A DNA stretch of 64,000 nucleotides from Pseudomonadaceae bacterium (GTDB lineage Bacteria > Pseudomonadota > Alphaproteobacteria > UBA2136 > UBA6156): positions 124,001-188,000 of the forward strand of contig JACKLD010000014.1 in the NCBI GenBank assembly GCA_024236095.1. Reading direction: 5' to 3'. This document shows, piece by piece, positions 50,902 to 59,236 of this stretch. The position numbers and the translations under genes are program-made. Numbering within the stretch: position 1 is the first letter of the stretch; every line of letters starts with the position of its first letter. The notes below the pieces were generated by a model. The model ran no database searches. It worked only from the letters and a program-made list of their open reading frames with translations, and was not told the origin of the DNA.

Positions 50902-51144
50902 TTATCGTTCTCCGGCATTGTGGGCCATACCCTTGGCATAATCACGCAGCCTCAAATACTCTCCAGCCGAAAGTTGCATCCCCTGCTCCGTCGTTGATAG
51001 AGCCGTCCCGTGCGTGGCCGACATCGGCCGTGCATCCTGCGGCCACAATACCACTGCCGCCACCGCTGCCATTGAACCCAAGGCCCCCACGTAGGCCAAT
51101 CGTCGCTTGCAACACTCCTTGAAATCTACCCAGTCCCGTTTCAT
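50902..51144 (-). CDS. Small single-pass membrane protein, hypothetical
   Basis: 80 residues, MKRDWVDFKECCKRRLAYVG followed by a membrane segment (GSMAAVAAVVLWP) and a short outside tail with LSAGEYLRLRDYAKGM. Not recognised. The ATG at 51142-51144 follows AAGGGAGGGCC by seven bases. It stands alone between the repeat array and the LpoA-like gene; an AT-rich stretch (51190-51263) lies upstream. Confidence 0.6.
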   Translation of the reverse strand: MKRDWVDFKECCKRRLAYVGALGSMAAVAAVVLWPQDARPMSATHGTALSTTEQGMQLSAGEYLRLRDYAKGMAHNAGER

Positions 51145-51263
51145 GGCATGGCCCTCCCTTGTTGTATGCCATGGCCGCATGCTAGCCGTTTTATCGGGCC
51201 GCGCCTAATTAAGAAGCACTCAAAAACCCGTTAAATTTCACATATTTTATATAAAACAATATG

Positions 51264-52880
51264 TTACCACCATCCGCCCCAACGCCGTGTGCCACTGGGC
51301 ATCATCTCGGCAGGCACCGGCAACGGCGCCATGGTCAGCGCAGGCGCCACCACCTTGAACGTGCCATCACCCACTTCCACGGTTTCCATGCCGCGTTCGG
51401 TCAGCCCCATGGCGGTAAAGCGCAGGTAGCCGCCGCTGCCGTAAAAGCCTTCGGGGCGGTTCAGCAACAGTCCGGCATCGCGCCCGCTCCATTGCCGTTC
51501 AGCCGCCACTTGCACCAGCATCCGTCCCACATCAAACCCTTGCAGGGCCATGGTGTTGGGTTTATGGCCAAAAATGCCCTCAAACTTCTGGACAAAAGCG
51601 GGGTCTTTGGCCGGTGCGGCAAATACGCCGCCGCGTGCGCCGCGCTTGTCGGGGGCCAACATGGCGTTGTCTTGCCACAGGGCGGTGCCCAACAGCCGCA
51701 GCCTGCTGTCGCGGTCGAGGTCATAATAGGCCAGCTGGCTGGTAACCAGCGGGACACTGGCGGGCGGAACCGGCACAAACAGGGCATTGAACGGCACATC
51801 GCCCACCACGCTGGTGCCGCTGATCTGTCCCTTCACCAACTGGCGCACACTGGCGCCCAAATCCACGTTTTCCGGGTTGAAGAAACTTTGCGTCACCACC
51901 TGCCCGCCACCCCGCGCCACTTCGTCGCGAAAGGCATCGAAGACCTCATAGCCATACGGGTTGCTGGGTATCAACGCGGCCAGTTGCGTGCTGCCGTGAG
52001 CCAGCGCCCAGCGGGCCACCAGCCGTGCCTGTGCGGTGGGCAACGGTGGCACCACGTGCACGCTGCCGCCGGCCACCGTGCGGTCGCTGGAAAACGCCAG
52101 CACCGGCACGCCCAGTGTTTGCGCCCGTGCGCCCACCGCCTTTACGTTGGCCGCCAACAACGGGCCGACAATCACCCGCGCGCCTTGCACCAGCGCGCCG
52201 TCCAGCGCGGCCCGGGGGTCTTCGGTGGTATCGTGGGGGTACAGTTCCACCCGTACGCCGCGCCATGCCGGCGTTTCGTCCAGCGCCAGCTGCAATCCGC
52301 GCAGAATATCCTGCCCCACTGCGGCCAACGGGCCTGAAAGAGGCAGCAGCACGCCCACCCGCAGCACATCAGAATCACCGTAAAAGTTGTTTTGCCCTCC
52401 GCTCTGCTCCAAGGCATTCAATCGCGCTGCCCGTGCATTGTCGGGCTGTACGGTCAGCCGCGCATAGTCGCTCAGGTAGCGCCCGCTGGTACCCCGCGAG
52501 AGCAAACTCTTCTCAGCCAGCTGCAACATCAGCCGTCCACGCAAATCTCCCACCGCCTGCCCCAGCTCGGTATCGTCGGCAGGGGTGCCTTCCAGTGTTT
52601 TCAAGGCCGCTTCGTCTTGCCCTTGCTGGGTCAGTGCCACCGCCAGCCCAAAACGCGCCTGCGCCCGTTTCACGCGGTCGTTGATATTGGCCAGTGCCTG
52701 ATACACGGTCGTTGCCTCGCCAAACTCGCCACTTTGCACCAACGCGGCGCCTTCGCGCAGACGACCATCCACCATCTCCAGTGTCAGGGGAGCAGCCGGT
52801 GCCGCTTGTTGCGCCAGCGGCGCTGCCGCCACGCCTGCCATGGCCGCCCACAAAACAATTCCCCAACCCCGTGCGCCCAT
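51264..52880 (-). CDS. Penicillin-binding protein activator (LpoA-like) with periplasmic-binding fold
   Basis: A 538-residue exported protein: signal MGARGWGIVLWAAMAGVAAAPLA, an N-terminal TPR-like helical part (VQSGEFGEATTVYQALANINDRVKRAQARFGLAVALTQQGQDEAALKTLEG), and a type I periplasmic-binding domain from about residue 168 (RVGVLLPLSGPLAAVGQDILRGLQLAL; VIVGPLLAANVKAVGARA; LAALIPSNPYGYEVFDAF). This matches LpoA/YraM, which activates PBP1A. No lipobox cysteine is seen, unlike E. coli LpoA. It is divergent from yraN with a dolP-like gene beyond, the same neighbourhood as in E. coli. Confidence 0.82.
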   Translation of the reverse strand: MGARGWGIVLWAAMAGVAAAPLAQQAAPAAPLTLEMVDGRLREGAALVQSGEFGEATTVYQALANINDRVKRAQARFGLAVALTQQGQDEAALKTLEGTPADDTELGQAVGDLRGRLMLQLAEKSLLSRGTSGRYLSDYARLTVQPDNARAARLNALEQSGGQNNFYGDSDVLRVGVLLPLSGPLAAVGQDILRGLQLALDETPAWRGVRVELYPHDTTEDPRAALDGALVQGARVIVGPLLAANVKAVGARAQTLGVPVLAFSSDRTVAGGSVHVVPPLPTAQARLVARWALAHGSTQLAALIPSNPYGYEVFDAFRDEVARGGGQVVTQSFFNPENVDLGASVRQLVKGQISGTSVVGDVPFNALFVPVPPASVPLVTSQLAYYDLDRDSRLRLLGTALWQDNAMLAPDKRGARGGVFAAPAKDPAFVQKFEGIFGHKPNTMALQGFDVGRMLVQVAAERQWSGRDAGLLLNRPEGFYGSGGYLRFTAMGLTERGMETVEVGDGTFKVVAPALTMAPLPVPAEMMPSGTRRWGGWW

Positions 52881-52898
52881 GGCATGCTAGCTTTCGTT

Positions 52899-53279
52899 AT
52901 GCCAGCCAGAGTCCCTGCCCTCGCCCGTCTTGTCAACTGCCTGCACCCGCATACCAAGGGCTGGTTGGCGGAAAAGCTGGCGTTTTTCTACCTCCTTACC
53001 CATGGATACCTCCCCGCCCGCCGCCCTACCACCGCCCACGTGCAGACAGACCTGCTGCTCTGCCGTGGCCGTATCTTGCTGTTGGTCGAAGTCAAATACC
53101 GCCCCACTGCCACCGCCGCCGCCCTTGCCATTTCTCCAACCCAGCGTGCCCGCCTCACCCGCGAGGCCCGCCGGTTGGCGGCGCTCTATCCCGCTTATGC
53201 CCTACGTGCCGACATCATCGCGGTGTTCCCCCGGTGGCCGTTCCTTTCCCACTTGCCCTCCGCCATTGCCCTTGATTAA
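52899..53279 (+). CDS. YraN / UPF0102 family endonuclease-like protein
   Basis: A 126-residue restriction-endonuclease-like fold protein of unknown role. The nuclease motif is visible: KGWLAEKLAFFYLLTHGY, TTAHVQTDLLLCRGRILLLVEVKYRP (D...E-V-K) and RLAALYPAYALRADIIAVFP. The ATG at 52899 was chosen since the frame upstream runs into the divergent LpoA-like gene; TAGCTT lies five bases before it, so it may be leaderless. Confidence 0.88.
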   Translation: MPARVPALARLVNCLHPHTKGWLAEKLAFFYLLTHGYLPARRPTTAHVQTDLLLCRGRILLLVEVKYRPTATAAALAISPTQRARLTREARRLAALYPAYALRADIIAVFPRWPFLSHLPSAIALD

Positions 53280-53327
53280 CCTCCCCACATTGCCTACCAT
53301 CCCGCCATCAACAAGAAAGCCCGCCCC

Positions 53328-54020
53328 ATGAAACTCCGCACCGCCTTTGCCCTCGCCCTGTTGGCCACCACCGCCGTTGCCGTGGGGGCCTGCACCTTGC
53401 CGATGGCCGTGGGCGCCGGAGCCGCCGCGGGTTACGTGGGCCTGCAAAGCCGCCCCACCAAACAGGTGGCGGAAGACACCCGCATCAAGGTGGCCATCAA
53501 AGACAAGATGATCGCGATGAAATTCAATTACATCTCCGATATCGGCGTGGATGTGTTCTACAATGACGTGCTGCTTACCGGCATTGTCCCCACCCGTGAG
53601 GAAGGGGAAAAGGTGCTGGAAGCCGCCCGCCGCATCGAAGGCGTCAACAAGGTTTACAACGAACTGTTTGTCGGTGCCGAGTACAGCACCGCGCAAAAGG
53701 CCAAAGATGCTTGGATTTCCACCCAAATCCAGCCACGCTTGATTGGCGATAGGGAAACCTACCCCCTCAACTACCTCATCAACGTGGTCAACGGCCATGT
53801 TTATGTCATCGGCAGCGCCCAATCGCCGGAAGAATACCAGCACGTGCTGCACATCCTGCGTACCGTCAATGGCGTGAAGCAGGTGCACGACTACATCGTG
53901 CTGAAAGACATCACCAGCGAAAACATCGGTGATACCGCCACCGGCGGCCAAGGCTGGCTTTCCAAAATCAGCCGCGAGGGCAACGCCCCCGACCCCCTCG
54001 CCGACGGCAAGCTGAAATAA
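53328..54020 (+). CDS. BON-domain lipoprotein (DolP/YraP-like)
   Basis: A 230-residue outer-membrane lipoprotein with lipobox VAVGACTL (cysteine about residue 22) and two BON domains: KVAIKDKMIAMKFNYISDIGVDVFYNDVLLTGIVPTREEGEKVLEAARRIEGVNKVYNE and the second covering LINVVNGHVYVIGSAQSPEEYQHVLHILRTVNGVKQVHDYIV. DolP supports BamA and outer-membrane integrity. It follows yraN by 48 bases and ends at a clear terminator. A glycine-rich zone after the lipobox precedes the first BON domain. Confidence 0.88.
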   Translation: MKLRTAFALALLATTAVAVGACTLPMAVGAGAAAGYVGLQSRPTKQVAEDTRIKVAIKDKMIAMKFNYISDIGVDVFYNDVLLTGIVPTREEGEKVLEAARRIEGVNKVYNELFVGAEYSTAQKAKDAWISTQIQPRLIGDRETYPLNYLINVVNGHVYVIGSAQSPEEYQHVLHILRTVNGVKQVHDYIVLKDITSENIGDTATGGQGWLSKISREGNAPDPLADGKLK

Positions 54021-54037
54021 CGCCCCGCCCAACTTTC

Positions 54038-54067
54038 ATAGGCTGCTTCGGCAGCCTTTTTGTTGGG
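54038..54067 (+). terminator. Rho-independent terminator after the dolP-like gene
   Basis: AGGCTGCTTCGGCAGCC stem-loop followed by TTTTTGTT. Confidence 0.88.
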
Positions 54068-54183
54068 GGTGTCCCTCGGTGGGGCGGTAAAAAGACATCC
54101 ATGCCTTGTCGTCGAGAAGGCTGTGCCATGTCAGTTTGCGCCGTGCCTCTTTCATCTGCGCCCTGTGGAACGCACGGGAAACA

Positions 54184-54199
54184 TATTTCACGTGAAAAT
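54184..54199. promoter_or_regulatory. parS-like site 1
   Basis: TATTTCACGTGAAAAT: the central TTTCACGTGAAA is perfect; three mismatches to the 16-base consensus TGTTTCACGTGAAACA, all in the outer positions. Non-coding location. Confidence 0.5.
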
Positions 54200-54313
54200 G
54201 GAACCATCGCGGCTTCCACGGGCTTCGGCCGCTTTGTCCGACCAAAGCTGCCCAAAACGCGGGCAAACACGCCCCGTGGCAATATACAGGCTCCGCGCGT
54301 TATCATCCCACCC

Positions 54314-54342
54314 TTGACAGCGCATTCCTCCCAACCCATACT
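54314..54342 (+). promoter_or_regulatory. Strong promoter in a region without a recognised gene
   Basis: TTGACA (54314-54319), 17 bases, CATACT (54337-54342). Six bases later is GTG, opening a 13-codon frame (MALQKALVQRGHP). The 54068-54665 interval contains no protein gene I can support. It becomes AT-rich after 54450 and has a TACTGTTTTTGCAGTA hairpin (54510-54525). A small RNA or leader peptide is possible. Confidence 0.45.
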
Positions 54343-54665
54343 CTCCCCGTGGCGTTGCAAAAGGCGCTTGTGCAGCGAGGCCACCCCTAAAAACCCCCTA
54401 TCTCTGCGTGAAATGGGTTTCATGGGCCCCAAAATACGCTTCCCATCATTTTCAAAAGACACATGAATTTTGTAAGTACATAAATATTTACAAAATTAAG
54501 CGCAGAAATCTACTGTTTTTGCAGTAAATTTTTGTGCGCCGCACAAACGATGCGCTTTTGGGCAGGATGAAACAGGATAAAAGGCCAAATCGCTCAAAAT
54601 AGCCGTCACGCGGCTTTGTGGTGATGTATGAAAAACACAATATGCGGTGTTTTGTACACAACAAG

Positions 54666-55832
54666 TCAGGCGCGTACCAATTCCGCCAGCACGCCATCCA
54701 TCACCCGGCGCCCTGCCCCTGTCAGACGCAGCATACCATCCGCCAGCTGCAAAAAACCGCTTTTCACCATCAAATCGACGACTTTCCCAGAGACGATTTG
54801 CGCCGGTTTTTCATCGTCGCCCGATGACGCATCCATAAAAGACACGCCTTCGTTCAAACGCAGTCCAGAGAGCAGTCTTTCGGTTGCCGTCTCTTGTGGT
54901 GTCAAAAGCTCTTGTGCAAAGGTGGGTTCTCTCCGTGCGGCACGCGCCAGATAATTGCGAGGATGCTTGGTCACCTTGAGGGCCGCCTTACGTCCGTCGG
55001 TCAAGGTCAGCCGACCGTGGGCGCCCGCCCCGACACCGGCATAATCACCATAACGCCACACATGCAGGTTATGACGGCACACCTGCCCGTCACGCGCATG
55101 GTTCGAGACCTCGTACTGCGCATACCCTTGTGCCGCCAACACCTCTTCGGTCGCCGCCATGAAGTCGGCTTGCGTATCATCTTCCAGTGGTGCCCACTCT
55201 CCCCGCCGCACCTGTCCAAAGAAGCGCGTCTGTGGCTCAATCGTCAGCTGGTAAGCGCTTACGTGCCCAATATCAAGGCAGGATAGCTGTTTAAGTTGCT
55301 GTTTCCAAATATCTAAATTTTGATTGGGTAAACCGAATATCACATCCGCATTCACCCGTGCAAACACCTTCTGCGCAGCCTTCAACGTCTCCAATGCTTG
55401 CCGCACATCATGCTTTCGGCCCAAAAACTCAAGCCATTCGGCCTTGGTCGACTGCACGCCCACCGAGACTCGGTTAACCCCGGCCGCCTTCAACTCGCCA
55501 AACAACGCTGCCGAACTGCTGGTCGGATTACATTCCAGGGTGACTTCGGCGCCGGAAAAATCCCATAAGTCCGCCACGGTTTCCAGTACAGCCGCGACCT
55601 CACCCGCGCGCATCAAGCTGGGAGTGCCACCACCAAAAAACACGCTCTCAATCCGCCGAGGGCCGCTCAATTCCCTCATCGTAGTCAGGTCAGAAACAAG
55701 CGCGGAAATATAAGCCTTGCGCGGAATATCATCCCACACATGGGCGTTGAAATCGCAATATGGGCACTTTGCCAAACACCACGGCCAGTGCACGTAAACG
55801 GCCAAGGATTCGGGAATTTTCGGCAAGGTCAT
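54666..55832 (-). CDS. hemW: Haem chaperone HemW (HemN-like radical SAM protein)
   Basis: HemW inserts haem into respiratory proteins; it resembles coproporphyrinogen oxidase HemN but is not one. Radical-SAM cysteines lie in WCLAKCPYCDFNAH (C-x3-C-x2-C, residues 19-26), with SVFFGGGTPSLM, ECNPTSS, NRVSVGVQS and ADVIFGLPNQ following. 388 residues, and the N-terminal HemN extension with its extra cysteine is absent, which supports HemW. It overlaps rdgB by four bases and is the last gene of bcp-rph-rdgB-hemW. Confidence 0.94.
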   Translation of the reverse strand: MTLPKIPESLAVYVHWPWCLAKCPYCDFNAHVWDDIPRKAYISALVSDLTTMRELSGPRRIESVFFGGGTPSLMRAGEVAAVLETVADLWDFSGAEVTLECNPTSSSAALFGELKAAGVNRVSVGVQSTKAEWLEFLGRKHDVRQALETLKAAQKVFARVNADVIFGLPNQNLDIWKQQLKQLSCLDIGHVSAYQLTIEPQTRFFGQVRRGEWAPLEDDTQADFMAATEEVLAAQGYAQYEVSNHARDGQVCRHNLHVWRYGDYAGVGAGAHGRLTLTDGRKAALKVTKHPRNYLARAARREPTFAQELLTPQETATERLLSGLRLNEGVSFMDASSGDDEKPAQIVSGKVVDLMVKSGFLQLADGMLRLTGAGRRVMDGVLAELVRA

Positions 55833-56455
55833 GCGTTGGCTTTAAGCCAGTCGGCAAAAGCCCGCAAGGCTTTTCCGCGATGCGACAATGCGGCCTTTTC
55901 AGCCTGATCCATCTCGGCAAAAGTGCGGTTTTCGCCATCCGGCACAAATACGGGGTCGTAACCGAACCCGCCCTCTCCGCGCGCGTTTGCCGCGATGTGT
56001 CCGGGGCATTCCGCGTGGAAAAACAGCGTCTCCTTTCCCGGTCGCGCCAATGCCAACACGCACACGAAGTGTGCCTGCCGCCGGTCGGGCGGCACATCGC
56101 GCAGCGCTGCCAGCAGCTTGTCGTAACCGCCATAATAAGCCGTATCGACGCCCGGCAGTCCGCCCAACTCATCCACGCATAACCCCGAGTCGTCCGCCAG
56201 TACCCAGTCGCCGGTGGCGGCACATGCGGCCTCGGCTTTCAAGCGGGCGTTGGCGTCAAATGATCCCCCGGTTTCTTCAGCCCCTTCCAGTCCCAGGTCT
56301 TTCAAACCGACAATGTCTCCAGACCACGCATTGTCTACCAAGGTGCGAAGTTCGGCCAGCTTGCCAGCGTTGCCGCTGGCCAGAACCAGCCGCACAATCG
56401 CCGCCTTGTCATCGCGGCCGGTAGAAGGTTTCGGTGTCACAAATGCCTTACCCAT
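55829..56455 (-). CDS. rdgB: dITP/XTP pyrophosphatase RdgB
   Basis: Hydrolyses non-canonical purine nucleotides to keep them out of DNA. Motifs: LVLASGNAGKLAEL (family start), SFDANARLKAEAACAATGDWVLADDSGLCVDELGG (metal-binding D-D) and GYDPVFVPDGENRTFAEMDQAEKAALSHRGKAL. 208 residues from the ATG at 56453-56455, which lies nine bases after GGAG; ATG at 56461 is also possible. About 20 residues precede the usual N-terminus. A parS-like site lies in the short space before rph. Confidence 0.95.
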   Translation of the reverse strand: MGKAFVTPKPSTGRDDKAAIVRLVLASGNAGKLAELRTLVDNAWSGDIVGLKDLGLEGAEETGGSFDANARLKAEAACAATGDWVLADDSGLCVDELGGLPGVDTAYYGGYDKLLAALRDVPPDRRQAHFVCVLALARPGKETLFFHAECPGHIAANARGEGGFGYDPVFVPDGENRTFAEMDQAEKAALSHRGKALRAFADWLKANA

Positions 56456-56511
56456 CAGCATGCTCTCCAAAAATTAATGAAAACGCCCCTCACGAAGCTT
56501 TGGCCAACAAA

Positions 56512-56527
56512 TGTTTCACGTGAGACA
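56512..56527. promoter_or_regulatory. parS: parS site 2
   Basis: TGTTTCACGTGAGACA, one mismatch to the consensus TGTTTCACGTGAAACA. Intergenic between rdgB and rph. This is the best ParB target seen. Confidence 0.8.
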
Positions 56528-56591
56528 CACCCCCGTCAACCAATCGTTAGCAAAGACCAACAAAATCTTGATAAACCGACAGCTTTGTGGG

Positions 56592-57317
56592 TCAAACAGC
56601 AGCCAGTGCGGCCCGTTGCAGGGCAATCAGTTCGCTAATTCCCTTTTCGGCCAGCACCATCATCGTGTCGCGCTCGATATGGCCCAAGGGACGCTGCTCG
56701 GCGGTCATCTGCAACTCAATCCAGTTGCCGCGCCCGTCCATCACAAAGTTGCCGTCGGCAATGGTGGTGGAGTCTTCACCATAGTCCATATCCAGAATTG
56801 CTCCCTGCTCGGATAATCCACAACTCACCGCCGCCACTTCCGAAACAAAAGGATTCCGCGCAATCTGCCCTTTGGCCATCATGTCCTGCACGGCTAGCGC
56901 TGCCGCCACATAGGCGCCGGTGATGCTGGCCACCCGCGTGCCGCCGTCGGCCACCAGCACATCACAGTCGATGTATAACGTGAAACCATCCAACACCGCC
57001 AAATCACACACACTGCGCAGACTTCTTCCTATAAGCCTTTGGATTTCAACGGTTCTCCCCCCTTGTTTCCCTTTGACAGCCTCTCGGTCCACCCGTTCGC
57101 CGGTGGCGCGGGGTAACATGCCATATTCGGCAGTAAGCCAGCCTTTTCCTTGTCCTTTTAGCCAGCGCGGCACGTTGGCCTGCACGCTGGCAGTGCACAG
57201 CACCTTGGTGTGCCCCCAACTGATTTGGCAGCTTCCCTCCGCATAAGGATTAACCCCCGTGCTCAGGCTGACATCGCGCAATTCGTCTGGCTTTCGCCCG
57301 CTGTTTCGGTAACTCAT
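56592..57317 (-). CDS. rph: Ribonuclease PH
   Basis: Phosphorolytic 3' exonuclease that trims tRNA precursors. RNase PH signatures are complete: GSCQISWGHTKVLCTASVQ, GWLTAEYGMLPRATGERVDREAVKGKQGGRTVEIQRLIGRSLR and CDVLVADGGTRVASITGAYVAAALAV, with the C-terminal VLAEKGISELIALQRAAL. 241 residues. Ribosome site AAAGGA; start overlaps the bcp stop (ATGA-type overlap). It precedes rdgB, the standard pair. Confidence 0.97.
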   Translation of the reverse strand: MSYRNSGRKPDELRDVSLSTGVNPYAEGSCQISWGHTKVLCTASVQANVPRWLKGQGKGWLTAEYGMLPRATGERVDREAVKGKQGGRTVEIQRLIGRSLRSVCDLAVLDGFTLYIDCDVLVADGGTRVASITGAYVAAALAVQDMMAKGQIARNPFVSEVAAVSCGLSEQGAILDMDYGEDSTTIADGNFVMDGRGNWIELQMTAEQRPLGHIERDTMMVLAEKGISELIALQRAALAAV

Positions 57318-57799
57318 TGATGTTCCTTTAGCCAGTCCATCACTTCATCGGCGTGGGTCTTGGGGGTTACCTTCGGAAAAACCTTGGCTACCAAGCCATC
57401 CGGCCCGATGATGAAGGTGCTGCGCACCATGCCCATGTAAGTACGTCCATACATACTTTTCTCTTGCCAAACACCGTAGGCTTCTGCTGCCTTATGCTCC
57501 GAATCGCTGAGAAGCTGGAAGTTCAAATTTTCCGCCCTCTCAAATTTTTTCAACAGTTCCGGTTTGTCGGGGCTGATGCCCAGCACCACCGCATTGAGCC
57601 CCGCCCAGTCGTTTTTATGGTCACGAACCGCGCACGCCTGAACCGTACAGCCCGATGTGAGGGCTTTCGGGTAGAAGTAAGTAATAATCCACTTACCCTT
57701 GTATTGACCTAATGAAATCAATTGGTTATTTTGGTTTTTGAGCCGAAAATCCGGCGCCACATCCCCAACATTGAGCATCAACGATTCCTCACTTGCCAT
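57314..57799 (-). CDS. bcp: Thiol peroxidase of the BCP/PrxQ group
   Basis: A peroxiredoxin that reduces peroxides using a peroxidatic cysteine. TSGCTVQACAVRDH carries the peroxidatic Cys and the resolving Cys five residues later, the atypical 2-Cys PrxQ arrangement; APDFRLKNQNNQLISLGQYKGKWIITYFYPKA and RSTFIIGPDGLVAKVF follow the family. 161 residues from the ATG at 57797-57799; ATGs five to seven residues further in are also possible. First gene of the bcp-rph-rdgB-hemW unit, divergent from the SecB-like gene. Confidence 0.92.
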   Translation of the reverse strand: MASEESLMLNVGDVAPDFRLKNQNNQLISLGQYKGKWIITYFYPKALTSGCTVQACAVRDHKNDWAGLNAVVLGISPDKPELLKKFERAENLNFQLLSDSEHKAAEAYGVWQEKSMYGRTYMGMVRSTFIIGPDGLVAKVFPKVTPKTHADEVMDWLKEHQ

Positions 57800-57883
57800 C
57801 TTTGTAGATGCCTGCACCCTAAACGCTCCACACCCTTGCCTCAAGCAAAAAAATCGTCAAATCTGCGCGAGTCAGGGGGAAAT

Positions 57884-58393
57884 ATGAAGACATCTGCCAC
57901 CACCAAGGCCGTGCACAAGCCAAAAACGCCAAAAACAAACAAAACGCGTGCCGCGCGGCCGTCTAAAAAGACCAAACCAAGCACGGGCTCCATGAAACCG
58001 ATGGAGTGTTTCACGAGAGACCTTTCATTCGAGTGTTTTCTGCCACCGCATCTTCACCCGACCAAAGATCGTAAACTTGAGTTTCAGGTTACCGCTGGGG
58101 TGCGTCCGGTTGCTGAAAATTTGAGCAGTGTTAATTTGGCCCTCCGAGTGCGCATCCACACGCCTCAAGGTGCGCCGTTGGCAATTGCTGAGATGATCGA
58201 GGAAGGTGTCTTTGAGGCAACATGTAAAAACGAGCGGGAAGTCAAGCGGCTGTATGTTGACGGCGCGGCCCTGGTCTATGAAGTTTCAAAGAAAAAGCTT
58301 GCAGACGTTCTGATGGGGGCGGAAATATCTCCGCCGCTTCCTGCAACCGTTGATTTTGCCGAAATGTGGGATAAAAACCATACCCGTGGGTAG
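57884..58393 (+). CDS. SecB-like export chaperone with basic N-terminal tail
   Basis: Resembles SecB, the tetrameric chaperone that keeps secreted precursors unfolded for SecA. Shared pattern: FTRDLSFECFLPPHLHP, LEFQVTAGVRPVAENLSSVNLALRVRIHT, AEMIEEGVFEA and a C-terminal SPPLPATVDFAEMW matching the SecB PPLNLAPVNFDALF segment. It differs by a ~40-residue Lys/Thr/Pro-rich N-terminal tail (VHKPKTPKTNKTRAARPSKK) and loss of SecB's acidic N-terminus. 169 residues. The ATG at 57884 has an AGGGGG ribosome site. It contains a degenerate parS-like sequence (58007-58022). Confidence 0.7.
   Translation: MKTSATTKAVHKPKTPKTNKTRAARPSKKTKPSTGSMKPMECFTRDLSFECFLPPHLHPTKDRKLEFQVTAGVRPVAENLSSVNLALRVRIHTPQGAPLAIAEMIEEGVFEATCKNEREVKRLYVDGAALVYEVSKKKLADVLMGAEISPPLPATVDFAEMWDKNHTRG
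58007..58022. promoter_or_regulatory. Degenerate parS-like site 3, inside the SecB-like gene
   Basis: TGTTTCACGAGAGACC, three mismatches to the consensus. The left half-site TGTTTCACG is perfect. Confidence 0.35.
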
Positions 58394-58419
58394 GGTGACA
58401 GTCGTTTAAGGTACCCGTA

Positions 58420-58447
58420 AAAAAGCCCCACAAGCGTGGGGCTTTGT
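58420..58447. terminator. Bidirectional terminator between the SecB-like gene and yggT
   Basis: AAAAAGCCCCACAAGCGTGG with GGCTTTGT completing the stem: a GC-rich hairpin flanked by A's on the left and T's on the right, placed between convergent genes. Confidence 0.85.
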
Positions 58448-58458
58448 CATATCTTGGT

Positions 58459-58755
58459 TCAGGTCATGTCTTGTGCCAGGCGGGCCAGCACCGGCAGTAC
58501 GCCCAAACGCACAAAGGAGAGCAACACGATCAGCACTACCGGCGTCAAGTCCAGTCCACCAATCAGCGGAACGTAAGGGCGCAGTTTTTCCATTGCGGGC
58601 TCGGTCATGTTGCGCAAAATGCGCACGATGGGGTTCAACGGGTCGGGGTTGACCCAGCTCAAAATCACTGCCGCGATAATCACGAACGTGTAAATCAGTA
58701 GCAGACTGTTCAAAATCACCACTGCCGCGTGCAGGGGGTAACCGATGGCGTACAT
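58459..58755 (-). CDS. YggT family membrane protein
   Basis: A 98-residue inner-membrane protein with two YggT-type hydrophobic segments (AVVILNSLLLIYTFVIIAAVILSWV and VVLIVLLSFVRLGVLPVLARLA) and the signature NPDPLNPIVRILRNMTEPAMEKLRPYVPLIGGLDLTP. Members are linked to osmotic tolerance and division-site or potassium functions in other organisms. Start at 58753-58755 with a GGAGAG ribosome site eight bases upstream. Monocistronic. Confidence 0.9.
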   Translation of the reverse strand: MYAIGYPLHAAVVILNSLLLIYTFVIIAAVILSWVNPDPLNPIVRILRNMTEPAMEKLRPYVPLIGGLDLTPVVLIVLLSFVRLGVLPVLARLAQDMT

Positions 58756-58880
58756 GTGCAACTCTCCTTCGTTGTGGCAACAAATTGGTTGTAGCATAAA
58801 AGCGTGGGCTTGGGTAAAGTGCCATTGCGTCGCGTGCCCCATGGCGCGCCATCTACTTATATATGGAAGGAAAAACCACC

Positions 58881-59186
58881 ATGCGTCTGCCTCTTACCGC
58901 CGCCCTTGCCCTGTTTACCCTGCCTGCCTTGGCGCAAGAATACTTGCCCGCCGGCGTGGTCGCCTGCATCAGTGAAAAGGCCGCTCGCAACTATGCCCAA
59001 TACAGCGTGTCGGCCCCCGATTTTGCCGCCGACCTGTTGGCCCGCGCCACCTGCTACGTTAATGAGGAAGACATGGCCGAAGTCGTGTTTACCGGAAAAG
59101 GGGTGGAGTTTGCGCAATACAAACTACTCTCCGGCCATAAAATCTGGGTTGCCAAAGGCACAACGGTTTCGGCAAAACCGCAGTAA
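58881..59186 (+). CDS. Small exported protein
   Basis: 101 residues with signal MRLPLTAALALFTLPALAQE and two cysteines in the mature part (VVACISEKAARNY; RATCYVNEEDMAEVV) likely to form a disulfide. Not recognised. Ribosome site GGAAGGA ten bases before the ATG. It is 50 bases before the TraU-like gene on the same strand and may belong to that exported set. Confidence 0.7.
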   Translation: MRLPLTAALALFTLPALAQEYLPAGVVACISEKAARNYAQYSVSAPDFAADLLARATCYVNEEDMAEVVFTGKGVEFAQYKLLSGHKIWVAKGTTVSAKPQ

Positions 59187-59200
59187 GAATGCTGGCAGGT

Positions 59201-59231
59201 TTGCCAAGCGGGGCGTTGCTCCCCATATTAT
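59201..59231 (+). promoter_or_regulatory. Candidate promoter of the TraU-like gene
   Basis: TTGCCA (59201-59206), 19 bases, TATTAT (59226-59231), five bases, ATG at 59237; with the alternative hexamer ATATTA the spacing is 18 and six. Confidence 0.4.
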
Positions 59232-59236
59232 AAGAT

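Noticed and set aside
54101..54466. Overlapping open frames on both strands after the dolP-like terminator
   Set aside because: No ribosome site, no leaderless promoter at their starts and codon use unlike real genes here.
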